Assembly (NCBI GenBank): GCA_016584495.1
Contig: WAID01000006.1
Span: forward strand, 2,356,001 to 2,420,000
DNA from: Celoporthe dispersa
Taxonomy: Eukaryota > Ascomycota > Sordariomycetes > Diaporthales > Cryphonectriaceae
Length of the DNA: 64,000 nucleotides
Reading direction: 5' to 3'
Shown here: positions 11,043 through 22,839 of the stretch, piece after piece
Layout of the letters: the number at the start of each line of letters is the position of its first letter
Position numbering within the stretch: the stretch's first letter is position 1
Program-made: the position numbers and the translations under genes
Notes under the pieces: generated by a model
Database searches by the model: none
What the model saw: only the letters and a program-made list of their open reading frames with translations
Told to the model about the DNA's origin: nothing

Positions 11043-11442
11043 AAGGAACTGGGTGGTTCAGAAATGCCGCTGATTGATCATACATGCCACATGTCGTCGG
11101 AGTTCTCGGCCTTGCTCCACCCCTCCGACGACGAAGAGGTCCCTATTTGCCTCCTCCACCTCCACCCCGACCGATGGCACCATCGCGAGCTGCTGTAGCC
11201 ACTCCATTATGCAGGTGCGCATATACCTCGACGTCAGACCGTGCAGATCCTCGCCTTGTAAGTTCTTCTTTCCCTCTTCCGTGCTGATGAATCTCCCACC
11301 CTCCTGCGCCGAACGCCCCAAGTCATGCTACTGTACAGATTGCCGCCGTCCGCCCGTATCCTAAACTGACCAATCCGAAAAGTGTAAAGGGGAAAATGCA
11401 GAGAGGCGTAGGTGCAGTTCACGGACTACCCAGCCCCTGACC

Positions 11443-12652
11443 CTACGAGAACCCTGCTGCCTTCACAGGCCCGTCCTGCTTCCTGAGCATCTCGAACGAG
11501 GGGCTCTCGTACAGCTTCAGGATATCGTCCCAGCCGTCGCGGAAGATGTTGCTGATCCACGGGACCTCGTCCCCGACGATCCAGAGCTTCTCGTGGACAA
11601 TCTTCAGCAGGCCCTTCTCGTCCTCCTTGGGATAGAAGCCGTTCCACTCCCCTGCCGAAGATGCTGGGGGGAAAGAGCCCGCTGGCGCGGAAGGCGTAGT
11701 TGAGGAAGGCCTGCTCGGCCATCTTGTTGTCGAACTTGGTGGTGTCCTGGCTCTCGCGCAGCAGGCGCTGGTGCATGTAGCGGTTGGGCTCCAGCACCAC
11801 GACGCCGACGTTGACCTCGTCGCCCAGCCCCTGGCCGGCCCAGACGTAGTCGCAGATGTCGGCCTGGTGCGGCTTGTCCTCGGGCGGGAGGAGCTCCGGC
11901 CTGCAGCGCTGGCGGGGCGCGACGCTCTCCTCGAAGATGCCGTCGATGTTCTGGACGGGGAAGGCGTCCAGGTCGAGGAAGACGAACCTGGAGAAGTCGG
12001 TCTGGCCCCAGATGTTGAGCTTGCTGAACAGGTCCTTCCAGCGGGCAAAGGGGAAGATGCTCCCGTCCTCGCTCGGGGGCGGGTCCCAGGGGACGAGGTC
12101 GAGCTCGCGCACGATAGCGCCCTGCGCCTGCAGCATGTCGCGCTGCTCGTCGGGGATGAAGGGGGCGACGAAGACGACGACGGGGTGGAAGGCGGAGCGC
12201 GAGGCGGGGTCCCAGAGCAGGCGGTAGACGAGCTGCTGGGCGGAGAGGAAGTAGGGGTCGTGGACGGAGTTGTTGCGCGTGGAGAGGTAGGTCGCGAAGG
12301 CAAACTGGCCGGCGCCGTGATCGTTGTGCGGGGCGTACCTCTTCAGCGTGGCCACGTCGATGCGCGGCTGCCGGTACTGGACGAGGTCGTCCTGGAAGGG
12401 GTACTTGATCTCGTTGAAGGTGCCGTCACCACTGCCATCCTGCGGTTCCGTGCTATCGTCCTTGCCGCCGCCCGACGGTGGTATTGGTATGGGCACCTGG
12501 ATGACGGTCGTGGTCTCGCCCTGGGACTCCCAGTGGAGGCCTGACAGCCTCAGGATTGTCGAGTGGTAGTAGATCAGCAGCGCCGTCACCAGCGCGGCGA
12601 AAAAGATCCTCGCCGGTCGGGATACCTGCACCGTCACTGGTGAGCAGTTCAT
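11443..12652 (-). CDS. GT8-like type II membrane glycosyltransferase, one frameshift
   Basis: Probable Golgi glycosyltransferase of the glycogenin/GT8-like fold. The ATG at 12652 begins a short cytosolic tail and one transmembrane anchor (IFFAALVTALLIYYH, about 14-28). A luminal stem follows, then the catalytic domain. FVFLDLDAFPVQNID carries the metal-binding DxD (DLD), and a later part reads EVNVGVVVLEPN and MAEQAFLNYAF. The frame breaks in a GGGG run at 11649-11652. Past it the neighbouring frame continues with EWNGFYPKEDEKGLL and WISNIFRDGWDDILKLYESP, typical family ending, to a stop at 11443. Removing one G gives 1209 nt (402 aa). Sugar donor and acceptor cannot be told; resemblance is to fungal N-acetylglucosaminyltransferase-like GT8 proteins. 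The 257-codon ORF on the plus strand is a shadow. Confidence 0.82.
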
Positions 12653-14130
12653 CTCGTCATTGCGTCGTCGTCGTCGTTGTTTGGTCCAGGAGCAAAAGTA
12701 AGGGGGAGGAAGTCCGTCTTCAGTTGGAGGACGGAGCTGGGTGGTGTCACTGTTGCTTTCCGCGGACCAGACTCACCATGATGACATGCGATCGATAGCA
12801 CTGGCACACACTCTCTTAAACTATCCTGCCAAGAATGCAATGCTGCAGGATGCTGGCAGCGGTACCAGATTTGTCGTCGTGCAAGTATGCCTACCACTAC
12901 CACAGCACTCGAGGCAGCATCTCAGAGGTGGAGGCAGAAAGAGCTGGGCGCAAAGAGGAAGGTGGGTGTCAAGGCCGGGAATAATGCCGAGGGAAGGATG
13001 GCGATGAAGAGGATGAAAAGGTGATGGTGATTGAGTCGCACGCCGCTCTTCATCTACCGTGTCTAGCAGCACATGGCAAGGTGCAAATGAGTATGGTCGC
13101 TTCGATTGTCGGATTTGTTATGGTCACTGGTCAACAAGGCGCCCTGCAGGAGGGGTGAACCTTGAAAAGCCGAGGGACCTTCTCCATTAGGTGCTAGCAG
13201 CACCCTAGCGCGTATTATGTACTGTATGTATGTATATACCTGCTGGAGTACATAGTACAGCATGTACACACCATAACTTGGCATGCTGCACTGCAACAGT
13301 TTGCTGATTTTATGTACACAATTCATGCAACACAAGACTAGAGACGATGTGGAAATGTCATGCGACAGCTCAGCCTCCTTTCTTTTTCTCCCTGAGGGTT
13401 TGAGATGTGTCTTGGTCTTATTGTCTGTGCATGTTGAGCCTGTGTCTGTGTATACTACCTCATTCACATGTCATTCGGCAAGGACTGTGTAATCCTGTAG
13501 ATTACCAGTGCTTGCCACACAGTACCAGATGAGCTCATCGTACATGACACCCATGCCTAATGCCAGTGTGCCCTGCTGAGTGACAGAAGCCCCTGGGCCG
13601 CGGCACACACCTGCAGACCCATCTTGATGCGTCTTGCAGTATCTCCCTGGTGGAAGGAGTGGGAAACAAGACCAAGAAGGGAGAAAGAAAAAGAAGAAGA
13701 AAAAAGAGAGAGAGAGAAAGGAGAATTTCAGTGAATATCCGCAACCATATCCTCCACTTGTCCCGCCTTGCACGGCCGGGATCCGGACGAGGTCCGTTGG
13801 GTCGTCACCATATCTTGTTTGTGGAACAACAAGTTCGTTCGATTCGGATTCGCGGTGGGCGCAGAACTCATAGTACGGATGTATTGTTCATTTGTGGGTA
13901 TCATACAGTACAAAATCTCGGTGAATAAGACCAACAAAACCAAGAAAGAAAGAAGAAAAAAAAAGAAAAAAAGTGGCGTCGTATAGTTCAGGACGACAGT
14001 CACCACCTCACCACCCAACTACGTCGGCACCGGGCCCCAGGGCTTTGTCCTCAGCACCCCAGCCATCCCACTAGATAGGGACATGGTTTCCCCGCCAGCA
14101 AACCAGATCCCAGGAAGAGACCCCTCTCCT
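12653..14130. other. spacer with polypurine tracts
   Basis: Upstream region of the glycosyltransferase and 3' flank of the M50-like gene. Two near-pure purine tracts (about 13671-13728 and 13931-13975) and a TGTA-type repeat near 13220-13240 are visible. No gene seen. Confidence 0.55.
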
Positions 14131-15167
14131 TCAAGACGTCGCGTCGATGAAATTGTCCGAGTTCGTCCTCTGCGTCGACTCGGACTCTGGGAACGCAAGG
14201 ATGCCGCAGATAATCGCGGCGACGATGAGGCCCAGCGATATGAACCACCAGATGATGCCCAGCACCCTGCCGTTGCTGATGCAGAAGCACATGCACAGGC
14301 CGCTCTCCCTGGCGTTCCTGGCCATCTGGTGCGAGTCAGAGCCCTCGACGTCCCGCCTGATGCAGTCGTCAAAGATGTCCCAGACGCTGTAGGTGGCCGT
14401 CAGGGTGCCGACAAAGAGCTAGAGGCGGCGGGGTCAGTCACTGAGGAGGCACCAGAAGAGAGGCGTGCAGATGTAGGCCCACTCACCACATAGAAGCGCA
14501 GGGCCTCGGAGTCCGCGATGAACCAGCACGCCACGAGGAGGCCGGTGTTCAACAGGATGATGGCCGGGGCGATCCACCTCTTCTCGCCGTCTTTCAGCTG
14601 CACGTTCATAGCCCTCACCACCCCCCACCACAGCAGCAGCAGGAACAGCACGCCGATCACCAAGCTCGCGATCTTGCTGGCCACGATGTCGAACCCGCAG
14701 AAGATCATCAGCGACCCGACCAGCGAGCTGCCCAGGTACCCCGCCGGGTAGGTGACGGCGCCCAGCCCCCCGCTCATCTGCGTCGCGCCGCCCTCGTTGA
14801 TGTCGAGCGTGATGTGGTGCACCCGCCCGCACGTCAGCTTGCAGGCTATCGCGTGGCCCAGCTCGTGGAACGCCACCGCCTGCAGCTTGAACGGCTTGAG
14901 GAGCGCCCGCACGAACCGCACGGGGAAGTACCAGAGGATGACGATCGCGAGGAAGTAGCCGCAGAAGACGCCCACCGTGATGCGCTGCGCGTCCGACGTC
15001 AGCGCCAGGCTAGCCCGCCGGAACACGATCGTCGGCCCGGCGGCGCGGAGGGCGCGGGGAGCTGCCTCGGCGAGCGTGCGCCTAGCTGCCGACACTATGG
15101 CGGCGTTGGGGGTTCGAGGGACATCGAGCCCACGTAGGGTGTGGGCGGTAGGTATCGTAGGGGCCAT
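14131..15167 (-). CDS. M50B-like integral membrane metalloprotease-type protein
   Basis: Member of the peptidase M50B-like group, multi-pass membrane proteins with a zinc-protease signature. Two exons, 15167-14487 and 14418-14131, are joined across a 68-nt intron (donor GTGAGT, acceptor CTAG) to give 322 aa. After a roughly 55-residue N-terminal region comes a membrane segment (VGVFCGYFLAIVILWYF), then the zinc motif HELGH in FHELGHAIACKLTCG (about residue 100), a Gly-rich stretch (GGATQMSGGLGAVTYPAGYLG) and four or more further hydrophobic segments. A last one near the C-terminus is preceded by a Cys cluster (GLCMCFCISNG). HELGH shows the two His ligands and catalytic Glu. Substrate unknown. 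Both exons read cleanly. Confidence 0.85.
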
Positions 15168-18100
15168 CGTGGTGGCTTTTTTTTTTTTTTTTTGCCTCGA
15201 AGGGCTCTTGGGATATGTGTGTTTCTTCTTCTTCTTCTTCTTCTTCCTCCTCCTCCTCCTCTTTTTAGTTCCTACTCTTTAATCGCACCCTTGGCTATCG
15301 CCCTTGTAATAATCGACGTATCCTCGTTGTGGTATAGTATTGTGTATGACACCTGGTCGTCGTTGGCAGGTGTGCGTAGAAATTAGCTGTTATGTGTCGA
15401 GAAACGAGGGTGTATGATGAAAAATCGTATCGTCGTGGAAACTTTGTTCAGGAGAAGAAAGAGAAAGGAACGGTCAGGGATGAAATGAAAGAATCAGAGT
15501 CAAATTCAACAGTAGAGAGAGAAAAAAACAAGAGAGACGACCGTGGCTATGCACAACCAGCAAATCTTGGCTGTTTCCATGGGGTAGTGACGCGCGGTGC
15601 CCAGGACAAGTTACAGTGGGTGGTGACCTCTGGAATGGAGTTGCCCTGGTCCTGACCTGTCACGCCACAGAGGTTGGCGGGGAAATGTCTCGAGGCCTTT
15701 GGGGCTCAGCCCGTGTTCAGTGGCCGACAAGTGGTCGATATGGCGCCTGGGTGGGCCCGCTTTGGGCAGTGAAACCAGTGACGGAGCAGGGTCTCACCCC
15801 GCTAAAAAGTTGCGTGGCCTGGCGTGGCTGGCACTTTGGGGGGGAGGGGGAGGACTTCGTCATCTGCCCTGGAGCTAAGCCGCCCTGCCGCTGGGATATT
15901 TTTAGCACCCGCCCTGCCCTTACTAACCGCAGGTCGACGATCTCTGCTACAGCATTCACACTTTGGTCGTAATTAACTAACGCAAATGCTATGGTACAAT
16001 GCTTAATCTTGGTATCTCGAACTACCTCCAGTGCCTGTGGGTAAGGCGGTGCCCGATCTAGAAGCAAGGCGTGTGAGGCTCGCCATCTTGAGATTTTCGA
16101 GTGCGGCCAAAGATGAAAATGGTGGGTGAATGTCGTAATCACTGGACAGCCTGTCGAGCTCTTCAGATTTGAATGAGCATTTCATTTCAGCTGTAAAGGT
16201 GATTGCAGCGTTCATGTTCCTATAGAATCGTAAGCTTTCCGGGCTCGAGAAGACAAACGTAAAGTGTCCAAGGACTTAGGCTGGCCGGCCGATGCCACCT
16301 CCCTAGTAGAGCTGCTGGATGGTTCTTATTTTGTTTTTTGTTGTTTTTTTTTTAAAAAAAAAAAGAATAGTTAGAGTCGGGACACAAGATATACTTCTGT
16401 ATTCCTCCAAGCAGCCTCTTACCGACAAGGAAAGCATGTGGCTCCTGGGAAGCCTGTTTTCACAAAAGAAAGCCTTTTAAGGTTTTTCGATCTCTGATCA
16501 TTGATCAGTTTTTCTAAATATTGCACCCGTTCTGCTGATGATAAGTAAATCTGTTTATTTACAACTCGATTTATACTCCCCTCTAGTCATACAAAGTCAT
16601 ACCCCAAACTCTGATTAGAAGTTTGCTTCAGCAAGCATGTGTCAATCGCGCTCAGCAGTACACATGCTCATGATCTTATTTCCCTCTACTAGAAAATGGC
16701 CACCGAGTCCTTGAAAGCTAGGTTGTGGAATATTAAAGTGAGGGAGGGCACTGCGCACTCAGACTGAGGCTCTAGCAGGCCCAGGGCCAAGATTGAACAA
16801 GAGAAGATCCTGTCGAAGCCCAGGCCCATGTTATGTCCCTGACGAAAAGCAAACTTACCTTATCCAGGACACGGAGTTAGATGACAATACAACAATCAAG
16901 GTGAGGGAGACATTTGTGAAGGCGGCGGGTTCTTTAGATGCATCTCACAGTACTTTCCTTCGCATGCTGAAATGGTGAACCGATACCGGCGAGTGTGGTG
17001 AGGCGGTGCACGAATACGGCTTGGAAACGGGACGCCAGCAGCCCAGGTCGGCCTGAGTGCCAGTCCAAATCACGGGACATCATGTTTGGCATAATCATCA
17101 TCACACGCTCGACGACGATGCCGAAGCGAGAAATGGGGTCCAGACCTCGGTGCATAAGTCATGATCGTCGACGTGAAGGGATAATAGTAGCCTCGAGTGA
17201 TAATATGCCAGATCCAAGACGAAGATTGGTAAATCCGGCCACGTCCAAGTATGGACGGACATGATCTCGAACCCATTAATGAGATGATATCAGAGCTGAT
17301 GGAGGTGCTGCTGGCCTCAACCTGATGCCAGAACTTGAGGAGCTATAGGTCTCTGGAGAATCAACCAGGGTTAGAATACTTCGATGAAGGCTTAGTTTGC
17401 TACCAGCACCCGAGGATGGTGCTACAGTACAATGGGTAGGATGAACAGCCTTTTCGGAGATTCAAACAAGGGGAGAACTATTTGAAGTCGAGCACGAGTT
17501 CACGACCTTCTTGGGAGGAGCAGCTGAAGACTGACGCCCGAACAGAGGCAAGAGCTGAGGAATAGTTGCGGAATGCAATATGATGGAAGCAGCCCAAACG
17601 GAAATAAAAGGTATACTCGGATGACGGAAGATCAACCTCGGGACATACGGAGCACGGCGCGCTTCTCTAGGTGGCTGCTAACACTACTACCGGCTAAATT
17701 CAGGAATAGAACTGTTCATGGATGCGAGTGGCTCAGCATTCCCAGAAGCGAGGTGGTAAAACTATGCTAACGTGCTGGTGAATGCTGGCAGCGGAAGATG
17801 TCTTATCCAAGAATCTCGAACCCTTGCTTGGCCTCTTCGAAGCACATTCTTCCCTCCTCAACCTCTTGAGGCTGGGTTCACGGCGTCGTTGGTCAGCGAA
17901 CGGATGCTGATCGTGTGCTACGATACACGCGAGACACTCGACGAGGCCAAGATGCGCAAGAGGGCCACAATTTTGCAGAGCCGAGCTACGCTTGCGGCAT
18001 GCGCGAGAAAGCCAGGCACAGCCAGGGTACAACACACCAAGCACCACATAGCTAGCAAGCGCACTGCGCAGAAAAGGGAAGGGGGTCGGCGCATCCGTAG

Positions 18101-18526
18101 CCAGTCAGCCAGCCAAGGTACGTAACCCAACCCAGCGCCCCGGACTCGCAGGGGATCCGGCCAGACAATTAGCCAGCCAGCCAGCCAGTCGCGCCGGTTA
18201 ATCACCTAAGAACTTAGTATACAATATAATAATGGTACATTACATAGCAAGTACATGGGATGTGGTAATGAGCCCCTCCCCGGTGGTGCCCGTCGTCGCT
18301 GGCGCCGCCGGGTGCTAGGGGTGGCAGCAGCCCGCGTGAGGTCAAGACCAGTGGGGTCAAGGGCCAAAATATCCGGGGAAAGCAAGTCTGGGGAAAGGAG
18401 GGAGAGGAAGAAGGAGAGACAAGAAAGAGAGGAGTCTCCAGGTTCCTCCCTGTTCGGACAATCTTTCACCAAGCCCCAGCCCACGTGTGAGCCGTTCGCG
18501 GTGCCGGACTATGTACAGGCTGTTTC

Positions 18527-18534
18527 TATAAAAG
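18527..18534 (+). promoter_or_regulatory. TATAAAAG box with CT-rich sequence downstream
   Basis: A perfect TATAAAAG followed by a long CT-rich stretch (about 18570-18625). This looks like a fungal promoter and leader, but I could not define a coding region after it; a short or non-coding transcript is possible. Confidence 0.25.
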
Positions 18535-20494
18535 GCAAGCCGCCGTTGCTGTCGCGGATGCCAGGAGACCACGAGAGTTCTTTCTTTCTCTTTTTCTCTT
18601 CATCATCTGTCTCTCTCTCCAGAGATAAGAAGACAGGCCCTCACCTCATTACGGTGAAGTGGTGGTGTATCCTCCCAGGAATAACCCTCGCTAATATGTG
18701 CCGTCAAGCTCAAAGGTGTGTGTTGCATAATTTAGGGGAGTGTTTCTCTTTTTGTCTGTCTGATTATTCGTTTTGTCACATATAGGAGGTGTGTTGAGGT
18801 TCCTTAGACCAAGTGGTCAAACCTTCTTTCGGCCACACCACTCACACACAAGGCTCGCTCGCCCTCCGCTCTCTCTCTCTATCTCACCGGTACCCGAGAC
18901 ACACCACCCACCACCCCATCGGCATTATCGTTGCGCCAGACCTTTTGCCACCACGGACGGCGTCCTTCTCCCGCATTAGGTCGACAGGTACCCGTCAGTG
19001 GCGTGTGGCCTCGGCGACGCCCGCGATGACGCTAGCCCCGGTGCCTCCTCGGCGTGACGCCCCAGCAGCCAGTGGGACCATGGTAGGAAGCGAGTCAGAG
19101 CCTGTAGTGGTTTGATCGTCTGTTTTTTTTCTTTCTTTTTTTTCTCTCTGCGTGGATGAATCCTCTTCCAGGCCCCGCGCCCCTGTTGTAGTACAACAGT
19201 ACCGGTGCTACGGCCTTGGCGAAGAGGATCTGACCTGGCTTGGCTCTCCTCCTTGTGTGGCGCCACCCGTTGAGCCGCATTGCTTTTTTTTTCTTCTTCT
19301 GTTGCATCACTTGGTGTGCTTACTAGGCGGCACTATACCTCACGGTGCGTCCGTTGTGGTGGTGGTGGTGGTGACCTAGGGGAAAAGAAGACTTCACCCT
19401 TTCTTCTTCTGCCTCTCTCGTCTGTCTGGGGATTTCTCCACTCGAACCACTTTCATGACCACACCTTTTTCTGGAGGTGGAGTTAGCCTGTCGTAGGTCT
19501 GATTCTGGAGAAAACTGGGCGCGCCCAGAGGATCTTTCCCAAAGGGAAAAACCGGGCATGACGCTCCAGACGTTGTGGGGATTCCGGAGACGAAGACAAA
19601 GAGACGGGCTGGAGGGTTGACACCGGCACAAGCTGACTGACTGGGTCCCCTCGTGCCCCTTGTTTTCTCGTGGGTACTGAAGAGTACTACCGTACATTGT
19701 TGGTAGTACGTAGTCCTTCTTACAGGATGACGTCTGCTGAGCTTGTTTCTCTGCTACTATACCCATACCATAGTAGTACTCCCGAGCCGTACCGTGAATT
19801 TTTTTTTCCTTCCTTTTTCTTCTCGTTCCTCCCTCCCTCCCCCCCCTTTTTTTTTTGAAGGCCATACCTGGCATTATAGTACTATACATGTTACCACAGG
19901 ATGGTAAAAGGATTGTCAGGCTAGAGCGAGTCAGAGTCGGCGAGAATTTCCTGCTGGCAGCCCGGGCGTGCCTTCAGATCCGGAACCCGGCATATCGATC
20001 GATGCACCCCTCGCTGCACCCCAGACGCATCACACAACATCCTCGGCCGCTACGAGAAGCGTGGAGGGGTATACCATAATTCTCTCAACCAACTTACTTC
20101 ACTAACAATAAACAATCAGAAGAGGGTTACGTGAGTCGACACATGATCGACAGGTCCCATGATCCGGGGTAAACGGCGAGCAAAACAGCGAACACACACC
20201 CAGCTCTCTACTACCGTGCTATGGTCGTTCCTGGTGATGCAGCTAGATTGTCGAAACCCCCTGGGGACCCCGGTGGAAAACTTTCGGCCCTGTTCCAATA
20301 TGGGGTCTCTCCACACCATGCGATTTTTGAGCTAATAGAAGATGAAGTCCCAATGCAAGGTTTCTGCGAGAAGGCGAGAGGAGACGAATATAGTGAAGGA
20401 CGAAGGAAGAAAAGACCGAGAGAAAAAAAAAAAAGGGGAGACCATCGTTTAGTGTCCGTCTGGCTTCGACGACATGACACGATCGACATGGAAC

Positions 20495-20783
20495 CATAAA
20501 TACTGGCTATCGTCCTCTTCTTCGCGCCTCACCCTAGATTTGTTATGATTCATTCACACCTCCCTCTATTTCTCCTTCCTCCTCCCCGTCCTCCTCCATT
20601 TTCTATTTCTTCTTCTTTCACTTTCTCCTCAACAAACCTGCTCTGCACTACACCACACTACAGCAGCGGGTGATCACAATTACCCAATTAGGCAGACAAA
20701 CAAAAACCACTTGACGGACCCCTCTCCCCCAAAAAAAAGAAAAGAAAAAATTACCTTTCTTTTCATACACCACCGCCTCGATC
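20495..20783 (+). promoter_or_regulatory. promoter and CT-rich leader of the sugar transporter
   Basis: A TATA-like CATAAATACT sits at 20495-20504. It is followed by a long pyrimidine-rich stretch (about 20510-20640) and an A-rich stretch just before the ATG at 20784, the usual arrangement for a well expressed fungal gene. Confidence 0.4.
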
Positions 20784-22637
20784 ATGGCTGACTCCGTGAC
20801 ACCGGCACCGGTGGCGCCAAGCACCAGCCCCAACACCCAGGGCAAGAAGCTCAAGGAGGCCCAGATCGAGAACCCGGTCCGGGCTGATGGCATCCCCGCC
20901 ATGGACGAGAGGCAGGCCATGGCCGTGGCCAACGCAGGAGGCTACGAGATCGACGCCTTCATCAACGAGATGGAGACGGAGCTCGAGGCCGACGGTGGCC
21001 TGAAGACGGGCTTCTTCCACCTGCAGTTCAAGGACCCCAGGCACTTCACCTGGGTCATCGTCGCCTTCGCCTCCATGGGCGGTCTGCTCTCCGGCCTCGA
21101 CCAGTCCCTCATCTCGGGCGCCAACCTGTACCTCCCCGAGGACCTCGGCCTGTCTACCCGCCAGAACAGCCTGGTGGACTCTGCCATGCCTCTGGGCGCC
21201 GTTGGGGGTGCTTTGATCCTTGGACCCTGCAACGAGTGGTTTGGCAGACGCTGGGCCATTATCATCTCTACCATCCTGTACACTATCGGCGGTGCCCTCG
21301 AGGCCGGTTCCATGAACTTTGGTGAGTCTCCTTTTATATACTGTCATTTCTGTGTATATATATATATACCTAGACTAGGATGCATGCTGACTGTACATGA
21401 CTCCAAAGGCATGATTGTTGCTGCTCGTGTGATCCTCGGTGTCGGTGTCGGTCTGGAGGGCGGTACTGTCCCCGTCTACGTGGCCGAGACTGTCGAGCGC
21501 AGGATGCGAGGCAACCTGGTGTCGCTCTACCAGTTCAACATCGCCCTCGGTGAGGTCCTTGGCTACGCCGTGGCCGCCATGTTCCTCAAGGTGCCCGGCA
21601 ACTGGCGCTACATCCTCGGCTCCTCGCTCGTCTTCTCGACCATCATGTTCTTCGGAATGCTGTTCCTGCCCGAGTCGCCCCGTTTCCTGATGCACAAGGG
21701 CAAGACGCTCGAGGCCTACAAGGTGTGGAAGCGCATCCGCGGCATCGAGCAGGCCGACGCCAAGGAGGAGTTCTTTGTCATGAAGGCCTCGGTCCAGCAC
21801 GAGCACACCGTGGTCAACGAGAGCGCCGTCAACAAGCGCTTCCCCTGGCTCGACTTCTTCACCGTCCCCCGGTGCCGCCGCGCCCTCATCTACGCCAACA
21901 TCATGATCCTGCTCGGCCAGCTGACCGGAGTCAACGCCATCATGTACTACATGAGCACCCTCATGAGCCAGATCGGCTTCAACGACGAGCAGGCCAACTA
22001 CATGTCCCTGGTCGGCGGCGGCTCCCTCCTGATCGGCACCATCCCCGCCATCTTCCTCATGGAGAAGTATGGCCGCCGCTTCTGGGCCAACGCCATGCTT
22101 CCCGGCTTCTTTGTCGGCCTGATCATCATCGGTGTCTCGTACCAGATCCCCCTCGACACCAACCTGCGCGGCGCAGAGGCCTGCTACCTCATCGGCCTGA
22201 TCCTCTACATGGGTTTCTTCGGCTGCTACGCCTGCCTGACCTGGGTCATCCCCTCCGAGGTCTACCCGACCTACCTGCGCTCCTACGGCATGGTTACCTC
22301 CGACGCCCTGCTCTTCCTCGCCTCCTTCATCGTCACCTACAACTTCAGCGCCATGCAGGCCGCCATGACCCGCACCGGCCTGGCCCTGGGTTTCTACGGC
22401 GGCATTGCTGTCATCGGCTGGTTCTACCAGCTGTTGTTCATGCCCGAGACCAAGGACAAGACCCTTGAGGAGATTGATCTGCTCTTTGAGAGGCCCACCG
22501 GCGAGATCGTCGCCGAGAACATCCGTAACGTCACCAGGAGCACAGCCGACTTCTTCTCCGGCCGCTGGACCAAGAGTTCCAAGGCCGAGGCTGCTGAGGC
22601 TGCCGCCGCCACCGAGAAGCTTGACGAGAAGATGTAA
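20784..22637 (+). CDS. MFS sugar/polyol:H+ symporter
   Basis: Twelve-helix plasma-membrane transporter of the sugar porter family. Exons 20784-21321 and 21409-22637 flank an 87-nt intron (GTGAGT ... AAAG), giving 588 aa. A charged N-terminus of about 85 residues is followed by family motifs: GPCNEWFGRRWA after TM2, PVYVAETVERRMRG after TM4, FLPESPRFLM at the end of TM6, LTGVNAIMYYMS in TM7, EKYGRRFWAN, VIPSEVYPTYLRS and PETKDKTLEEID after TM12. The tail is Ala/Lys-rich. Substrate cannot be read from the sequence; the similarity is to fungal hexose, pentose or inositol carriers. The intron is a multiple of three and has no in-frame stop, so an unspliced mRNA would encode a 617-residue protein with 29 extra residues between TM3 and TM4. 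Confidence 0.93.
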   Translation: MADSVTPAPVAPSTSPNTQGKKLKEAQIENPVRADGIPAMDERQAMAVANAGGYEIDAFINEMETELEADGGLKTGFFHLQFKDPRHFTWVIVAFASMGGLLSGLDQSLISGANLYLPEDLGLSTRQNSLVDSAMPLGAVGGALILGPCNEWFGRRWAIIISTILYTIGGALEAGSMNFGESPFIYCHFCVYIYIPRLGCMLTVHDSKGMIVAARVILGVGVGLEGGTVPVYVAETVERRMRGNLVSLYQFNIALGEVLGYAVAAMFLKVPGNWRYILGSSLVFSTIMFFGMLFLPESPRFLMHKGKTLEAYKVWKRIRGIEQADAKEEFFVMKASVQHEHTVVNESAVNKRFPWLDFFTVPRCRRALIYANIMILLGQLTGVNAIMYYMSTLMSQIGFNDEQANYMSLVGGGSLLIGTIPAIFLMEKYGRRFWANAMLPGFFVGLIIIGVSYQIPLDTNLRGAEACYLIGLILYMGFFGCYACLTWVIPSEVYPTYLRSYGMVTSDALLFLASFIVTYNFSAMQAAMTRTGLALGFYGGIAVIGWFYQLLFMPETKDKTLEEIDLLFERPTGEIVAENIRNVTRSTADFFSGRWTKSSKAEAAEAAAATEKLDEKM

Positions 22638-22817
22638 ACTTTTTTTTCTTTAAACAGAAAAAGCCTCGGGGAAATGCCGTCGTGCTGAGAAGGAAATGGT
22701 GAAGAGCTGGGCTCGAACTAAAACAGAAAACAAGAGTCGGGTCTTTCACAGCCAGATCTAGCAAGACATCAACAAGGCGCATGCTTCCAGTGGCTGATGT
22801 AATATCATGATACCCCT

Positions 22818-22839
22818 AATAAAAACAAAGTTCAATAAA
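22818..22839 (+). terminator. polyadenylation signals of the sugar transporter
   Basis: Two AATAAA hexamers, at 22818-22823 and 22834-22839, about 180-200 nt after the stop codon. Confidence 0.45.

Larger units (their letters stand above)
8146..11442. other. 3.3 kb gene-poor spacer with simple repeats
   Basis: No supportable gene. It contains a G-rich run near 9193-9211 with G4 potential, a CT microsatellite (9925-9963), adjacent T13 and G13 homopolymers (10443-10455 and 10486-10498) and a GT/GA repeat (about 11008-11042). ORFs at 9145-9661 and 10008-10417 have low-complexity translations. Confidence 0.55.
15168..20783. other. 5.6 kb stretch without a supportable gene
   Basis: Lies between the divergent starts of the M50-like gene and the sugar transporter. 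It holds a T18 run (15177-15194), a TTC/TCC repeat (15218-15260), a T10-A11 palindrome (about 16342-16364), CCAG repeats near 18166-18192, and many T- or CT-rich tracts at 18580-19450 and 19795-19857. From 16.7 to 18.1 kb there are short open stretches cut by stops in every frame, which could be a decayed gene or element; I could not match any to a family. The 188-codon minus ORF at 19323-19889 is low-complexity. Confidence 0.5.

Noticed and set aside
11771..12544. 257-codon plus-strand ORF over the glycosyltransferase
   Set aside because: Antisense shadow of the GC-rich GT8 exon; the Val/Leu/Gly/Asp-rich translation has no family features.
16600..18100. possible retrotransposon remnant (a VLVNAGSGRCLIQ-like fragment recalls a retropepsin site)
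   Set aside because: A single weak match, no flanking repeats, no reverse transcriptase motif; kept only as an unexplained region.
18166..18192. CCAG-type direct repeats as a CRISPR-like or satellite array
   Set aside because: Only a few tetranucleotide units, no spacers; an ordinary short tandem repeat.
19323..19889. 188-codon minus-strand ORF with a poly-His run
   Set aside because: Translation of simple repeats and purine tracts; no start context, splice sites or family signal.
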